From Saprospiraceae bacterium (lineage in GTDB: Bacteria > Bacteroidota > Bacteroidia > Chitinophagales > Saprospiraceae), in assembly GCA_019187225.1 (NCBI GenBank), contig JABAQQ010000059.1, forward strand, positions 1-64,000: a DNA stretch of 64,000 nt. The letters run 5' to 3'. Both the position numbers and the translations under genes were made by a program. How positions within the stretch are numbered: the stretch's first letter is position 1; every line of letters begins with the position of its first letter. Under the pieces are notes generated by a model that made no database searches, was not told where the DNA came from, and saw only the letters and a program-made list of their open reading frames with translations. Below are positions 45,634 through 55,600 of the stretch, piece after piece.

Positions 45634-46596
45634 TTAAATGATCAGTCGGGCCCCCAGATTAAGCCCGAAATAGCTCTCGCGCACCCAGATCGAGCGACTG
45701 CTCCCGCTGTCGAAGATAAATGGCAGTTGCCCGGACAAGATCAGACTGAGAATCGTGTTCGGGCGGTAAATGACGCCGAGGCTGCCGTATAGTTGCTGGT
45801 TGGCTTTGAGGAAACCTCCTTTGTAAGACTCTTGAAATGTTAGATTGAAAGACAATCCAGAAAGAATGTACCAATGTTCACCTGGTATTTCAAAAATCAA
45901 AAATCCGCTTGCAGTTGGCACGAGCAATGTTCGTTCATTTTGAGTGTTGCCGAAATAAGTTCTGAAATCACCTTGAAGTTGGCCAAGGAGATTCGATCCC
46001 AGCCGCTCAGAAAAGAGTGCCCCCACGTATAAAACCGGGCGTTGGGCATTAATTCTGTATTTCTTATAGTCTGTTCCGGCAACAGGAAAACTATAAGTGG
46101 CTCGAAATGTTAATTCGGGCAAATTAGCGAATGGCATTGCCCGCACCTGAATACCAAAATATGATATGCTACTGTAAGTGGTATCGCCTTCATAGTAGTT
46201 GTTATTATAAACACGGAATGGGGAGCTACTTGCTTCGTCGTCGTATCGAACACGGCTGTAGTAAAGGTCTGCTCCCAAATCCCACCTCCCGCTTCGCGAA
46301 AAACCATGTGAGACGCGCAAGATGTGGTCGGCGCGAGAATAGCGTACCCTGTTGACAATCCTTGTCGCCTCAATGATACCGTCGTATGCATTTTGTGCCA
46401 GCCAAAAAGAGTTGACGCTATTCAGCAAGTTGATTTCAGTGGCATCTTTCGGCAGAATTGCAGAGGAAGCACCTGTGTAAAGATTGGGGTGCTCTTCATC
46501 TCCCTGTTGGGCGGAAAGTTGTAAAATGCTCATTCCCGAAAGAAGAAGAGTCGCCGTGAGATGTATGGATTTGCCGAAGAGGAAATAGGATTTCAT
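45634..46596 (-). CDS. Predicted outer-membrane beta-barrel protein, family unknown
   Basis: A 320-residue protein with a signal peptide ending near QLSAQ (residue ~30). The mature part is rich in alternating aromatic strands such as WDLGADLYYSRVRYDD and SYFGIQVRAMPFANLPELTFRATYSF. It ends with SYFGLNLGARLII, compatible with a terminal barrel strand. It follows the lipoprotein gene by 21 bases and is the last of four genes reading from 49706. No specific family was recognised; an outer-membrane partner of the lipoprotein and coiled-coil protein is inferred from the operon. Confidence 0.7.
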   Translation of the reverse strand: MKSYFLFGKSIHLTATLLLSGMSILQLSAQQGDEEHPNLYTGASSAILPKDATEINLLNSVNSFWLAQNAYDGIIEATRIVNRVRYSRADHILRVSHGFSRSGRWDLGADLYYSRVRYDDEASSSPFRVYNNNYYEGDTTYSSISYFGIQVRAMPFANLPELTFRATYSFPVAGTDYKKYRINAQRPVLYVGALFSERLGSNLLGQLQGDFRTYFGNTQNERTLLVPTASGFLIFEIPGEHWYILSGLSFNLTFQESYKGGFLKANQQLYGSLGVIYRPNTILSLILSGQLPFIFDSGSSRSIWVRESYFGLNLGARLII

Positions 46597-46617
46597 CGCA
46601 GGAGAATTTTGGTTTTA

Positions 46618-47538
46618 TTATTTTAATTGATAAACAACAACCTGTCTTCCGGTTTTCTGAGAAGTCAGTAGCATCATATTATTCTGGGTGAGTTGTGGAG
46701 AAAAATTTACAAATACATTTCCGTCGCAAGTGTTAACTACAGCACAGTTAGGATCGGTTGAACCGTCTGGAGGACAGGTTAGTATACCGGTATTGTTGGC
46801 ATATCGAATCACTTGTGAGCGGTCAATAAAGACTCCTTTGAAATATTCAATATCTCCCCCCCTCTCAGTTCGATTAATATAAACTTCAATGCGGTTTTTC
46901 TCTACGTCAACTATACCTCCCATTCGGTTTTGAGCGTAGGGAAGATCCGGGTCACTGCGTTTACAGCAACAGGTAGCCTGTTCAAAGCTACTGTCGGGGT
47001 TTATAAAAATGGTAGGAATGTAAGTTGTACCGCCGTTGCTATTCACAACTTTTTCTTTATACATAATAAACCACAAGCAATATTCAGGATTGTCAGGACT
47101 TAGCCAAGCTTGGTCAACGGATGCGGGATATGGGATATTGGGTGTTGGGAATACAACTTCTATAGGGATAGGCGGCACAAAATTATCTATAGAGTTGAAA
47201 TAACTTTGCCCCACTACATGAAAAGGGAAAGCAATAACGTCCTGACAATCGAGGTCCTCAATTCTCAGCTCCGTTTCGGAAGATATACCAGCGGGCACTT
47301 TGACAAGCATTAATCCGTTATCATCAAACTCAGGCGTAACAGGCATATTACCAAAAAACACTTTTTTGCCTTTCAATGCATTGCGATCGGCAGCATCAAT
47401 TGTGATTTCGTAACCTTCTAAGGTTGTGTTAGTTGAAAGTTCCACCCCTTGAAGCGACTCGCAGTTGGGATTGCAGGCAAAGTGAGCGAGCGATAGCAAT
47501 AGAACTATAGCGGCCAAAATGGATAATGTTTTCATCAT
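46618..47538 (-). CDS. Lipoprotein with IPT/TIG-like N-terminal domain
   Basis: A 306-residue predicted lipoprotein: the signal MMKTLSILAAIVLLLSLAHFAC ends in a lipobox, with Cys at about residue 22. The first ~80 mature residues (VELSTNTTLEGYEITID, KKVFFGNMPVTPEFDDNGLMLVKVP) look like an IPT/TIG immunoglobulin-like fold. The rest is uncharacterised and contains a CCCKR Cys cluster near residue 190 and INRTERGGDIEYFKGVFI. It lies 27 bases after the coiled-coil gene and 21 before the barrel gene, so it is part of the same operon. Function unknown. Confidence 0.75.
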   Translation of the reverse strand: MMKTLSILAAIVLLLSLAHFACNPNCESLQGVELSTNTTLEGYEITIDAADRNALKGKKVFFGNMPVTPEFDDNGLMLVKVPAGISSETELRIEDLDCQDVIAFPFHVVGQSYFNSIDNFVPPIPIEVVFPTPNIPYPASVDQAWLSPDNPEYCLWFIMYKEKVVNSNGGTTYIPTIFINPDSSFEQATCCCKRSDPDLPYAQNRMGGIVDVEKNRIEVYINRTERGGDIEYFKGVFIDRSQVIRYANNTGILTCPPDGSTDPNCAVVNTCDGNVFVNFSPQLTQNNMMLLTSQKTGRQVVVYQLK

Positions 47539-47565
47539 GATGTGGAAATTTTATGGTTAATTGAA

Positions 47566-48705
47566 TCAGATGTTTTTTGACATCGAGTTTATTGCTTCCT
47601 GGATTTTTTTATCCAATTCCAAGATAACTCTGCTCAGGCCGGGCAATTTTTGTTCAGCCGCTTTTTTCGATTGTTTTTGCGCGCTGGTGCGGCCAATTTG
47701 GCCGGAAGAAAAATCCTGGATCGGTCCTACGACCTCTTGATGAAGTGGAAGGACATTTTTACCATGTACGTCAATTAACAGGTAATCATAAGCTTCCTTC
47801 AACTGTTCTGTTGCGCTGGTATTTTTCCAATATTGTTGTACCGCTGTGACATTTCCTTTGTGGGCACGCAGGATACTTTCCCGTATTTCACTATATGCAT
47901 TAGTAGTTTTGTCCAACTCCGCAAGTGCTCCTCTGTTGTTGAAATAGTTGGGCAAGCGATGCGGCATTAGCCGGTCACGCAAATCTTTCACCCGATCCGA
48001 ATACTCCAGCAACTCACCCGAAATCTGATCAAAATACTCTTTCTGCTTCTGAAACCTTTCTTCCAATGCTTCGCTGAGCGCCGTCACCAGCAGGCTGATC
48101 GAGTCTTTCAATATTTCGATGTGTGCGTCCCTGGCTTTGATTTCCGCGTCGAGGGATTCTTTGGTTTCCTTGTATTGTTGTTCCAGCCTCGCAATGGAGT
48201 TTTCAAAGAAAATAACGGTGTCGAGCAGGACGCGGTGCATCTCCAGCAGCTGGCGCTGCGACAATTTGTTCTCTTTTTGCAGTTTTTTGATGCGTCCTTC
48301 GAGCGCGCTCACTTGTTGCAGCAGTTTCCGGTTTTGCTCGCCGCACAGGACGACCTCTACGTCGCGGTCGGGTGGGACATTGACCAGGCCCGAAGGTGGG
48401 GCGATCATTTTTTGCGGGGTGTTTTCCACCACCACCGTTACAAAGTCCTCGTCCGGAGGAAAGTTCAGTTTGAAATAACCGTTGTCGTCGGTGATGTCAT
48501 GGTCGAAATTGCCGGAGATGCTCACCCTGACATTCGGAACCCCCTTGGTCTGGCCGTCGGTGATTTCGACGAGTCGGCCCGATAATTCCTTGGTGCCGCC
48601 CTTGGAAGATTGGGCAGGCAGGGAGAGGGCATATAAAGAGATCAAAACTGAAAGAATAAGATGTCTCATGGCCGTACTTTTTAAAACAGCCCGGACCACT
48701 TTCAT
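47566..48705 (-). CDS. Exported coiled-coil protein with CarboxypepD-regulatory-like domain
   Basis: A 379-residue protein. The ATG at 48705 overlaps the upstream stop as ATGA, suggesting translational coupling; a start at 48669 (MRHLILSVLISLYALSLPAQ) would give a cleaner signal peptide. Mature residues ~35-115 form a CarboxypepD-regulatory-like beta domain (GRLVEITDGQTKGVPNVRVS, ITDDNGYFKLNF). Residues ~125-250 are a long coiled coil (LLQQVSALEGRIKKLQKENK, NSIARLEQQYKETKESLDA). The C-terminal part is helical. It would be periplasmic or surface-exposed and may bridge the inner-membrane EAD11 protein to the lipoprotein and barrel. No named family was recognised. Confidence 0.75.
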   Translation of the reverse strand: MKVVRAVLKSTAMRHLILSVLISLYALSLPAQSSKGGTKELSGRLVEITDGQTKGVPNVRVSISGNFDHDITDDNGYFKLNFPPDEDFVTVVVENTPQKMIAPPSGLVNVPPDRDVEVVLCGEQNRKLLQQVSALEGRIKKLQKENKLSQRQLLEMHRVLLDTVIFFENSIARLEQQYKETKESLDAEIKARDAHIEILKDSISLLVTALSEALEERFQKQKEYFDQISGELLEYSDRVKDLRDRLMPHRLPNYFNNRGALAELDKTTNAYSEIRESILRAHKGNVTAVQQYWKNTSATEQLKEAYDYLLIDVHGKNVLPLHQEVVGPIQDFSSGQIGRTSAQKQSKKAAEQKLPGLSRVILELDKKIQEAINSMSKNI

Positions 48706-49706
48706 TCAGTCCGCACTGTGATTTCTTTTAATACATCCGGGTTCAATCCTATCGGCAGGCTTTGCAACACCTTGCCTCTCAGGCGCACCGTCACCAGGAT
48801 GATTTCTTTATCCAAAACCGGCAACGTCAGCGTATAATCCCCGTTGGCGTCTGCAATGGTTCGCGCAAGACCGCTTTCAACATCCACTTCCGCATTTGGG
48901 ATGGGCCTCGAATTCCGGTCAACGATTTTTCCCTGGTAGGTAACGGTTGCCAGTTCGAGATAAAAAGTGATGTCGTTCGATTTTTCCAGATTCGGTGCGC
49001 TTTGTCCGGTCACCCTGCATGGAAATTTCACTTCGTGCAGTTCTAATTTCACGGAATCCTCTGCAAACTCTGCCGGGATATTTGTCACATGAAGCATGCC
49101 TTCGGGTGGAATAGGTTGCGGCAAGGAGGTGAATTTTCCGATGGCCACTTTTGCCAGACCGGCTTGCCGGATACCGGGATAAGCCGGTTGCAGTGCGAGC
49201 CGTACGATCAGACTTTTGTCGGGTGAAGCGTTTCTTCCTTCCAGCCAACCGTTGATACTTCGTTCGATCAGTACGGTTATTAAAATGGTGGCCAGCGCTA
49301 ATAAGCCTCTTATCAAAACAGGGGGAGGGCTCTTCGGCTTTTTCGGCCCTTCATGTTTGTCAGGAATACGGTGAGTACGTGTTTCTTCGGGTGTTTTGAC
49401 GGGTTCAGGGACAGGCGCCGCGCTCGAGTCATGTTTGTTTTCCATATCGGATTCAAGCCCCGTCAGTATATCCAGCAAATTTCGATTGATCGTATTGCGC
49501 TCTACGTTTTCTTCCTCTTTCGTTATCGTGCCTTCCCGGACTGCTTTATTCAGGACAGCCAGCCGGTTTTTCAGCAAAAGCACCGTGTCTTTCAGTTCTA
49601 CGTCGTGTCCGAGAATAGGATAAAGTGCGTTAATGGCCTCCTGGTTAGCGCCTTCCGCTATAAGATGCCTTATCTTTTCAATATCATCTTTCGAGTATGC
49701 TAACAT
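48702..49706 (-). CDS. EAD11-like membrane protein with CarboxypepD-regulatory-like domain
   Basis: A 334-residue protein. Residues 6-86 fit Effector-Associated Domain 11 closely (DIEKIRHLIAEGANQEAINA, VLLLKNRLAVLNKAVREGTI, VERNTINRNLLDILTGLE). A Pro/Lys/Glu-rich linker leads to a transmembrane helix (about 131-148, LIRGLLALATILITVLI). The extracytoplasmic part ends with a CarboxypepD-regulatory-like domain (about 260-330, GKIVDRNSRPIPNAEVDVES). It is the first gene of a four-gene run to 45634 and overlaps the next by 4 bases. A cytoplasmic adaptor domain tied to an envelope complex is inferred. The EAD11 call is from memory of the family. Confidence 0.72.
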   Translation of the reverse strand: MLAYSKDDIEKIRHLIAEGANQEAINALYPILGHDVELKDTVLLLKNRLAVLNKAVREGTITKEEENVERNTINRNLLDILTGLESDMENKHDSSAAPVPEPVKTPEETRTHRIPDKHEGPKKPKSPPPVLIRGLLALATILITVLIERSINGWLEGRNASPDKSLIVRLALQPAYPGIRQAGLAKVAIGKFTSLPQPIPPEGMLHVTNIPAEFAEDSVKLELHEVKFPCRVTGQSAPNLEKSNDITFYLELATVTYQGKIVDRNSRPIPNAEVDVESGLARTIADANGDYTLTLPVLDKEIILVTVRLRGKVLQSLPIGLNPDVLKEITVRTE

Positions 49707-49840
49707 TCCATCTTCTTCATGTATACTTTGTAAAAGGTAAAAAGAGGGAGATTAAATTTTTTAAAACATGGGCAAAGATAAAATTTTTAATTGGATTTTT
49801 TACACACTTCTGATGCAACCCTCAAAATTTTATTAAAATT

Positions 49841-49874
49841 TAATCCGCAATCCGCAATCCGCAATCCGCAATCC
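49841..49874. repeat. GCAATCC heptamer array abutting the ruvC stop
   Basis: Four to five copies of the same heptamer found after gcvT run directly into the ruvC stop codon at 49875. No facing inverted array is evident here. Confidence 0.7.
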
Positions 49875-50444
49875 CTAATTCCCTTTGCCTCTTTTCGGAT
49901 TGTCTTTCAAAAACGCTTTCCAGCCGGAATATGATTTTCCGCCTGAAAGTGCTGCGTTGGACGACTGGTACCAATGGCAAACGGCGGCGGCCAGCGCATC
50001 GGTCGCGTCGAAGTACTTTTCGCTGAACTTTGTTTTCAGGATATTTTCCAGCATTCCGGCCACCTGTTCTTTCGAGGCATTGCCGTTCCCGGTGACGGCG
50101 CGTTTTATTTTTTTGGGTAAATATTCCGTAGTGGCGAGGTTGTTTACCATGCCGGCGGCAATGGCTACTCCTTGTGCGCGGCCCAATTTGAGCATGGATT
50201 GTACGTTTCTGGCGTAGAAAGGCTGCTCGATGGCCATCTCGGTCGGATGGTGCTGCCGGATCAGGTCCTGCACCTGCTCGAAGATGTAACGGAGTTTTAC
50301 TGTCTGTTCGTCGCCGACATGTGCGAATGTAACAACGCCGATCTCAATGACTTTGATGCTCTTTTTGTCCGCGTCAATAATGGCGAACCCCAATACATTG
50401 GTGCCGGGGTCAATGCCCAGGATGCGGGTTTTTTGTTCTTCCAT
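49875..50444 (-). CDS. ruvC: Holliday junction resolvase RuvC
   Basis: A 189-residue endonuclease that resolves Holliday junctions with RuvAB during recombination. Acidic catalytic residues are present in GIDPGTNVLGFAI (Asp near 11), MAIEQPFYARN (Glu near 72) and DATDALAAAVCH. The LGRAQGVAIAA and VTGNGNASKEQVAGML segments are family hallmarks. It is divergent from the paaH-like gene. A heptamer array begins at its stop codon. Confidence 0.96.
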   Translation of the reverse strand: MEEQKTRILGIDPGTNVLGFAIIDADKKSIKVIEIGVVTFAHVGDEQTVKLRYIFEQVQDLIRQHHPTEMAIEQPFYARNVQSMLKLGRAQGVAIAAGMVNNLATTEYLPKKIKRAVTGNGNASKEQVAGMLENILKTKFSEKYFDATDALAAAVCHWYQSSNAALSGGKSYSGWKAFLKDNPKRGKGN

Positions 50445-50615
50445 CCGGCAAAAATAAGGAAAAGGATTGAGGGGCTGACGGTTTAACGAGGCGATAAGGC
50501 AATTGAATTTTCATAAACCGGTTTTAGGTTTTCGTGTAAGTTTGCCCCTCCAAAATGAGTCTTTGACTCACTGCCAGTTTCACCCGCAAACCCGTTAACC
50601 CGCAAACCTTCTTTT

Positions 50616-51773
50616 ATGGACACAATAGGCATACTTGGCGCTGGAGCTATGGGCAGTGGAATTGCCCAGGTGGCAGCTGCCGCCGGCCACGATGTAGTGA
50701 TATGCGACAACCTGACCATTGCTCTTTCCAAATCCGGAAAAGGCATTCAGGCTTCGCTGAAGACCGGTGTGGAGAAAGGAAAACTCACCGATGCCGAAGC
50801 CTATTCGCTTTTCAGCCGGATCCGCTTCACCGATCATATGAGTGAATTCCGCGATTGCTCGATCATCATCGAAGCGATCGTGGAAGACATCGAACAAAAG
50901 CAGATCGCTTTTAAAAGCATGGAAGCGATCGTGGATAAGAACACCATTCTGGCGAGCAACACTTCATCGCTTTCCATTTCCGCCATGGGCGCCCAACTCA
51001 AACATCCCGAACGGATCCTCGGTGTTCATTTTTTCAACCCCGCTAATATCATGCGCCTGGTGGAGATCATACCCGGCCTTCAAACACACCCGGAAGTTGT
51101 GGAACGGGGTAAAAAACTCATAGACGGATGGGGAAAAACGACCGTCATAGCCAAAGACACGCCGGGGTTTATCGTCAATCGCGTGGCGAGGCCCTTCTAC
51201 GGAGAGGCGCTGCGCATCTTCGACGAAGGTATTGCCGACGAAACTACCATTGACTGGGCTATGCGCGACCTCTGCGGATTCCGCATGGGCCCCTTCGAAC
51301 TGATGGACTTTATCGGCAACGACATCAACTATGCCGTAACGGAAGTTGTGTTTTCCAATTTCTTTTTCGACCCCCGCTACAAACCCTCCTTCACCCAAAA
51401 ACGGCTCGTGGATGCCCACTTTTTTGGCCGGAAAACCGGCCGTGGTTTTTACGATTACCGCGATGGCGCTGTAAAATCCGAACCCAACCGTGATGAGAAC
51501 CTGGGCCGTGAAATAACCAGCCGCATTCTCGCTATGCTTATCAACGAAGCGGCAGATGCCCTGTACCTCCGCATCGCCAGTCGCGACGACATTGACCTGG
51601 CTATGACGCAGGGGGTCAACTATCCCAAAGGACTGCTGGCTTGGGCCGACGAGATCGGGATTCAGAAAATTGTGGAGAAACTCGATTCGCTCTACGTGGA
51701 ATACCTCGAAGACCGCTACCGTTGCAGCCCCCTGCTCCGGAAAATGATGCGCGAGAACAAAACGTTTTATTAA
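50616..51773 (+). CDS. 3-hydroxyacyl-CoA dehydrogenase (PaaH-like)
   Basis: A 385-residue NAD-dependent dehydrogenase oxidising 3-hydroxyacyl-CoA to 3-oxoacyl-CoA. The Rossmann motif [15 protein letters not shown] opens the protein. The catalytic-domain signature [16 protein letters not shown] and [14 protein letters not shown] follow, and a second C-terminal helical domain is present ([37 protein letters not shown]), as in PaaH. A TAAGTTTG box lies at 50537-50544. A PaaI-type thioesterase follows after 312 bases, which together suggests phenylacetate-type aromatic degradation; other paa genes are not in view, so a plain fatty-acid role remains possible. Confidence 0.88.
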   Translation: MDTIGILGAGAMGSGIAQVAAAAGHDVVICDNLTIALSKSGKGIQASLKTGVEKGKLTDAEAYSLFSRIRFTDHMSEFRDCSIIIEAIVEDIEQKQIAFKSMEAIVDKNTILASNTSSLSISAMGAQLKHPERILGVHFFNPANIMRLVEIIPGLQTHPEVVERGKKLIDGWGKTTVIAKDTPGFIVNRVARPFYGEALRIFDEGIADETTIDWAMRDLCGFRMGPFELMDFIGNDINYAVTEVVFSNFFFDPRYKPSFTQKRLVDAHFFGRKTGRGFYDYRDGAVKSEPNRDENLGREITSRILAMLINEAADALYLRIASRDDIDLAMTQGVNYPKGLLAWADEIGIQKIVEKLDSLYVEYLEDRYRCSPLLRKMMRENKTFY

Positions 51774-52085
51774 CGGCAGACGGTGGACGGTAACATGCGG
51801 GAGGGTTCAAAAAAGTGTGCTAATCTGCCTTGCCCAAATGCTGCACTACCGATCGCAAAGCAGTTGAATCTTGTTTAAATGGTTGATGATCAACGGCTTC
51901 GTGGTTATCGTCCCGTAATAACGAACTTTCTCGTGTTTCACACGGGGCTAATCCAATTTCACCGCTTCGCGGCCGAATTCGCAGCAGTTTGAAAACCTGT
52001 ATAACATACATTTCTGAACATTCCCTAGTATGCACGGGCTTCTATTAATTTTTTTCCGTCCACCGTCCACCGTCTACCCTAACTC
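51774..52085. repeat. Inverted GACGGTGG/CCACCGTC arms enclosing ~260 unexplained bases
   Basis: The left arm (51773-51793, GACGGTGGACGG) starts at the paaH-like stop codon. The inverted right arm lies at 52056-52080, just before the paaI-like start. The ~260 bases between carry small dyads (for example GTTGATGATCAAC) but no gene, promoter or RNA that could be recognised. Confidence 0.65.
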
Positions 52086-52493
52086 ATGTCTCCGCTCGAA
52101 ATCTTCCACAAAATGTACGACAACGACCCGTTCAGCCGATGGATGGGTATGGAACTCGTGTCGGTAGGTGAAGGTGCCTGTACTTTGCGGATGAGGGTGC
52201 GGGCAGAAATGCTCAACGGTTTCGGGGTGGCGCACGGCGGCATCACATTCTCTTTGGCCGACAGTGCCTTCGCTTTTGCCTGCAATTCGAGCGGGCGGCA
52301 CACGGTGTCCATTCACTGCACAGTAGAGCATGTCGCTCCGGTTTTTGAGAACGATATCCTGACGGCGACGGCGACGGAAGAACACCTGGGCAATTCGATT
52401 TCCAATTACGTCATCCGGGTGACGAAGCAGGACGGGACGGCTGTGGCGTTTTTCCGGGGCGTGGCGTTTCGGAAAAAGCAGATGTGGGAGTAG
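52086..52493 (+). CDS. Hotdog-fold acyl-CoA thioesterase (PaaI-like)
   Basis: A 135-residue hotdog protein, the usual length for PaaI thioesterases, which hydrolyse (hydroxy)phenylacetyl-CoA and related CoA esters. The family motif NGFGVAHGGITFSLADSAFAFA contains the catalytic-site region, and VSIHCTVEHVAPV is the second conserved strand. It is on the same strand as the paaH-like gene upstream, across a repeat-filled gap. The pairing of a PaaH-like and a PaaI-like gene supports an aromatic-degradation link, but substrate is not proven. Confidence 0.88.
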   Translation: MSPLEIFHKMYDNDPFSRWMGMELVSVGEGACTLRMRVRAEMLNGFGVAHGGITFSLADSAFAFACNSSGRHTVSIHCTVEHVAPVFENDILTATATEEHLGNSISNYVIRVTKQDGTAVAFFRGVAFRKKQMWE

Positions 52494-52615
52494 TATTCAA
52501 AAAGTCACGGCTGAAAAAGTAACAATACGGCAAAATGGGTGATCTTCACACATTCATTCGGCTCTGTGCCGGAACCCGATTTATATATTTTTCAAACGGC
52601 TGATTTTTCAAAACC

Positions 52616-55600
52616 ATGAAAACAATCTTTCCTCTCACCTCCTTTATCTTCCTTTTTTGCCAGAACGGACACAGTCAGAATTGCTTGCCGGATGGCATTA
52701 CCTTCACGACACAGGCCCAAATTGATAATTTTTCGGTCAATTATCCGGGATGTACTGTGATCGAGGGAAATGTGAAAATTTCAGGCGCTGACATCTCAAA
52801 CCTGAATGGATTGAGCGTACTCACTGCTGCCAGGAGCATTTTGATCGAGCAAAACCCGGCGCTGACGGATTTGATCGGACTGGCAAATCTTTCTTATGTC
52901 GAGGAAGATATTTCGATCCTGGAAAACGCTTCGCTGACAAGTTTGAATGGATTGGAAGGATTGACCTCAGCCCGCATTGTTTATATCGGCGACAATAATG
53001 CATTGCCCGATCTGGATGGTTTGGACAATCTCGTTTCGACCACCTGGTCTTTCACTGTAGAGAACAATGCCGCATTGGCCAGTTTGGCTGGTTTGCAAAA
53101 TTTTTCTGTAGCAACAGGTGGTGGCGGTTTTTGGATTCGAAACAACCCTGTATTGACCAGTTTGACCGGTTTGGAACAACTCGATTCGGTAAGCAGGTTC
53201 TACATCGAAAAAAATCCGCAGTTGACGGGTCTAACCGACCTCAACAGCCTTGCTTACGCCGGAATTCTCTCCCTTCGGGATAATGTGTCACTGACCAGTC
53301 TGAACGGCCTTGCCAACCTTTCCTCTGTGAACTATCTATCCATCCACTTAAATCCCTTACTGACGAATTTGAACGGTTTGGAAAAAATCAACTCTCTCAG
53401 CGGGCTTACTGTTTTTTATAATGCTTCCCTCGACAACTTGAGCGGCCTGGATAATTTAATTTTCGTTGGAGGTGATTGCCATATTATCAACAATGATTCC
53501 CTCATAAGTTTAAGCGGTCTGAATAAACTCAGCACTGTAGGTAGTTTGTCCATTGAAAACAATGACGCTCTTATAGATCTGACAGGCCTGGATCAGCTCA
53601 GTTCCGTTGGGACTGCAGGTGCCTTCAGTATTAGCGGTAACGACGCGCTGACAAGTTTGACCGGCCTTGAGAATCTCGAGGTTTCAGACTCGTCGCTTTT
53701 CATTACCGATCACCTGGTGCTTCAAAATTTGGATGGATTGAAAAATCTGAAAAAAATCAACGGAGGGCTGATGATCGGTAATAACGACGGGCTGACGAGT
53801 TTGAGCAGCCTGGGAAACCTCCATTCACTTGCCTGGCTTGAAATCACTGGCAACGCTGCGCTGAGCAATTTGAATGGTCTGGAACAACTCACATTTTTGA
53901 ATACCCTGAATGTTTATAACAATGCCTCGCTGACAAGTTTGAGCGGGTTGTCAAACCTGACTACCGTTGACAGAAACGTGGACATCATAGACAATGACGC
54001 CTTGGGCAGCCTGGATGGCCTGGAAAAACTTACTTCCGTGGGAGCCGCCTTTCCGGGCGAGGGAATATTCAGCCTCTTCGACAATGCGACCTTGACAAAC
54101 CTGAATGGCTTGCAACACCTCACCACCTTGGCCAATGGCTCGTTCTTTATCCATAATAACCCACTCTTGTCGGATTGCTCCATTTTTATAATATGCAATC
54201 AACTGCTCGATGGTATGGGATTGATCTCCATCAGCGACAACGCTCCCGGCTGCAACACTCCCTCCGAGATCGAAGCCCTCTGCAGCAGCAGCCCGGTTTT
54301 GGTCGAAATTCAATTGGGCAACGACAGCAGTTGCTCTTCCGGCATACCCGTACCTGATTTGCAGATACACCTGCAAGGCGATGCTCAAATGACGGTTAAA
54401 CCCACCGACGCTGCCGGCAGTGCATCTTTCAGCTATCTTGAAAGTGTGCCTTTTATGCTTGCGCTGCCAGAGGTCAATGACGAACATTGGAGTATCGCGC
54501 AATTCACTCAATCCTTGACAGCTTCCGACGGAGGGGACTCTTTTTATGTTTTCCTGTGCCTTTCTCCCCTCACTCAGTGCCCCGAACTGACGGTTACCCT
54601 CGGTCTGCCCTCCAATTTCCGCGGCTGCCTCGTCCAATCCGATGTACAAGTCTCAGTCCAAAATACCGGTACAGTGCTCGCCGAAGGTGTTCAACTGGCA
54701 GTTGTCATGCCACCCGTTTTCGAGTTGTTGAGTTCCGTACCGCTGTTTTCAGGTCAAAACGCCGACACCCTTTTTTTTGAAATGGGCGACCTCATGCCAT
54801 TTGAAAAAGCAACCGCGACGCTGACCGTCAAGACTGATTGCGATACTTTTTTATTGGGGCAAACGCTCTGCTGGGAATCCTTTTCCGCAATGGACAATCC
54901 CTGCCCTAATACTTTACCGGCACATTCCGAAATAAAACTATCGGCAGAATGTGTGGGTGATACCATTGTACGGCTCTCTCTTCAAAACATCGGCGACGCG
55001 CCCACGCAGGGCTGGCACGCTTACAAAATCATTCGAAACGACGCTGTGCTGTACAACAACACCTTCAACCTCGACACCCAGCAAAGCTTGTCGTTCGATT
55101 TTCCTGCCGATGGCGCCACCTGGCGCATGGAGGCCACCAAATTTGACGACGGGACACAGACTGCCGTCGCGCTCGAAAACTGCGGGGGACTCTCGCCGGG
55201 ATACATTACCGCCTTTTGGCTCGACAAAGGCCCGCTGGAATACGACTTCGACTGCCGCCAGGTGATCGGCTCTTACGACCCGAACCGAAAAACCTCCGTA
55301 CCCACCGGGATTGGCTGGCAAGGTCTGATCGCTACCAACCAACCGCTGCAATACACCATTGATTTTCAAAACACAGGCACCGACACGGCTTACCGGGTGC
55401 TGCTCCGCGATTTGTTGCCGCCATACTTAGACATCAATACTTTCCGCCCCGGTTTTTCCTCTCACCCCTGTACGTGGGAGATCGACGGCAACAGGCTGGA
55501 AGTATTGTTCTCACCCATCGCTCTGCCCGACAGCAATGTGAACGAACCCGCCTCCCACGGTTTTTTCAGTTTCGCCATCGATCAAAAACCTGATTTGCCA

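Noticed and set aside
52079..52385. Minus-strand frames opposite the PaaI-like gene
   Set aside because: They overlap a complete hotdog-fold gene and lack any recognisable domain.
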